Source of the DNA: J051 sp040752255
GTDB lineage: Bacteria; Armatimonadota; Fimbriimonadia; Fimbriimonadales; ATM1
NCBI GenBank assembly: GCA_040752255.1
Contig: JBFMFD010000132.1
Location: 1 to 7,235 of the forward strand
Length of the DNA: 7,235 nt
Direction of reading: 5' to 3'
Below the pieces are notes generated by a model that was not told the origin of the DNA, made no database searches, and worked only from the letters and a program-made list of their open reading frames with translations. The position numbers were made by a program, and so were the translations under genes. Within the stretch, counting starts at the first letter, position 1; each line of letters opens with the position of its first letter. This document shows, one piece after another, positions 6,655 through 7,235 of this stretch.

Positions 6655-7235
6655 CCTTCAAAGAGTCCGCCTCCGGGCGGCTTCGCACCGAGCGCCTCAT
6701 AGCCGTGCTGGGTAACGACCCGGCCCCTCGGCGTGCGTTGCAGCAGCCCAGCCTGAAGGAGAAAAGGCTCACAGACCTCTTCGATGGTGCCGACATCCTC
6801 GCCGACGGCGGCGGCAAGCGTGTCGAGCCCCACCGGGCCGCCACCGAACTTCTCGACGATGGCGAGCAGCACTGCTCGATCGAGGCGATCCAAGCCTCGG
6901 CCGTCAATGTCCAGCCTCTGGAGCGCGTATGCGGCGACGCGCTCGGTGATGGCGTCCTCGCCGAGGTGCTGACAGAAGTCGCGAGTGCGGCGAAGCAGGC
7001 GGTTCGCGATGCGCGGAGTGCCTCGGCTCCGTTTGGCGATCTCCTCCGCGCCCCTCTGGTCGAGCGGGATTCCGAGGATGCGGGACGAGCGGTGCAGGAT
7101 CGTAACGAGCGCTTCAGCATCATAAAACTCAAATGTGTGTATGATGCCGAATCTGTCACGTAGCGGCCCGGTGAGCAGCCCGGCGCGAGTGGTTGCTCCT
7201 ACGACGGTAAACGGCGTGAGGGCGAGGCGAATGCT
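6651..7235 (-). CDS. ruvB: Holliday junction branch migration helicase RuvB, C-terminal part (5' end outside window)
   Basis: The C-terminal 194 residues of RuvB are visible, running in from the right edge; about 145 N-terminal residues, including Walker A and B, lie outside. RuvB is the hexameric AAA+ motor of the RuvAB(C) complex, which drives Holliday junction branch migration in recombinational repair. The reading frame opens with SIRLALTPFTVVGATTRAGL and continues to LLTGPLRDRFG, the RuvB sensor/arginine-finger signature. RGTPRIANRLLRR (sensor 2 region) follows, then DIDGRGLDRLDRAVL. The winged-helix domain follows with FGGGPVGLDTLAAAVGE, EPFLLQAGLLQRTPRGRV and a short Gly-rich tail ending LFEG. 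The open frame has no interruption up to the window edge. An ATG-like start around 6893 is not real: that codon is TTG inside the domain. The stop TAG (6653-6651) overlaps the convergent YchF-like stop. ruvA or ruvC may lie upstream but are not visible. Confidence 0.96.
   Translation of the reverse strand, partial: SIRLALTPFTVVGATTRAGLLTGPLRDRFGIIHTFEFYDAEALVTILHRSSRILGIPLDQRGAEEIAKRSRGTPRIANRLLRRTRDFCQHLGEDAITERVAAYALQRLDIDGRGLDRLDRAVLLAIVEKFGGGPVGLDTLAAAVGEDVGTIEEVCEPFLLQAGLLQRTPRGRVVTQHGYEALGAKPPGGGLFEG

Noticed and set aside
6667..6680. GC hairpin CCGCC-TCCG-GGCGG as a possible terminator
   Set aside because: The stem is only 5 bp, there is no clear T-run on either strand (only a short TCTTT on the ruvB side), and the sequence encodes the Gly/Pro tail of RuvB.
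6651..6893. 80-residue stand-alone protein at the right end
   Set aside because: The frame continues uninterrupted to the window edge with RuvB motifs. The supposed start is a TTG inside the winged-helix region.
6531..7163. 210-codon open frame on the plus strand over the ruvB region
   Set aside because: It lies opposite the unmistakable RuvB signature sequence and has no domain of its own.

Overview
This window comes from a GC-rich bacterial genome with densely packed protein-coding genes. It contains no RNA genes, insertion sequences, prophage or CRISPR. A 1504-residue TamB-domain protein implies a diderm (outer-membrane) bacterium. The sequences do not look like close relatives of the Escherichia coli versions. 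A non-proteobacterial diderm such as Armatimonadota would fit, but this lineage guess is weak and rests only on general impression.

Layout: (1) Two genes on the minus strand form an apparent operon read from about 5440 down to 33. They are lipA (lipoyl synthase) followed by a very large TamB/AsmA-like envelope protein. The two are joined by a 4-base GTGA stop/start overlap. (2) A very short divergent intergenic region (5444-5479) carries two perfect TATAAT boxes pointing in opposite directions, 17 bp apart. Each box occupies the position where the other promoter's -35 element would lie. (3) Two genes on the plus strand form a second operon. The first encodes a 46-residue single-pass membrane miniprotein (5480-5620), and it overlaps by ATGA a gene for a YchF-like protein (5617-6654). 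The YchF-like protein keeps an excellent C-terminal TGS/DUF933 domain, but its GTPase-like domain is eroded: the P-loop Lys is Arg, the switch I segment is shortened and the G3 glycine is lost. (4) The 3' end of ruvB (Holliday-junction helicase motor) enters from the right edge on the minus strand. Its stop codon overlaps that of the YchF-like gene tail to tail by 4 bases.

How they work together: lipA, ruvB and the TamB-like gene are housekeeping or envelope functions and do not form one obvious pathway. The most unusual part is the central unit, 5434-6654. There a compact symmetric promoter pair appears to drive leaderless or near-leaderless transcripts in both directions. On the plus side it drives a membrane miniprotein translationally coupled to a probably non-canonical YchF paralogue. 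That pair is the best candidate here for something not yet described.
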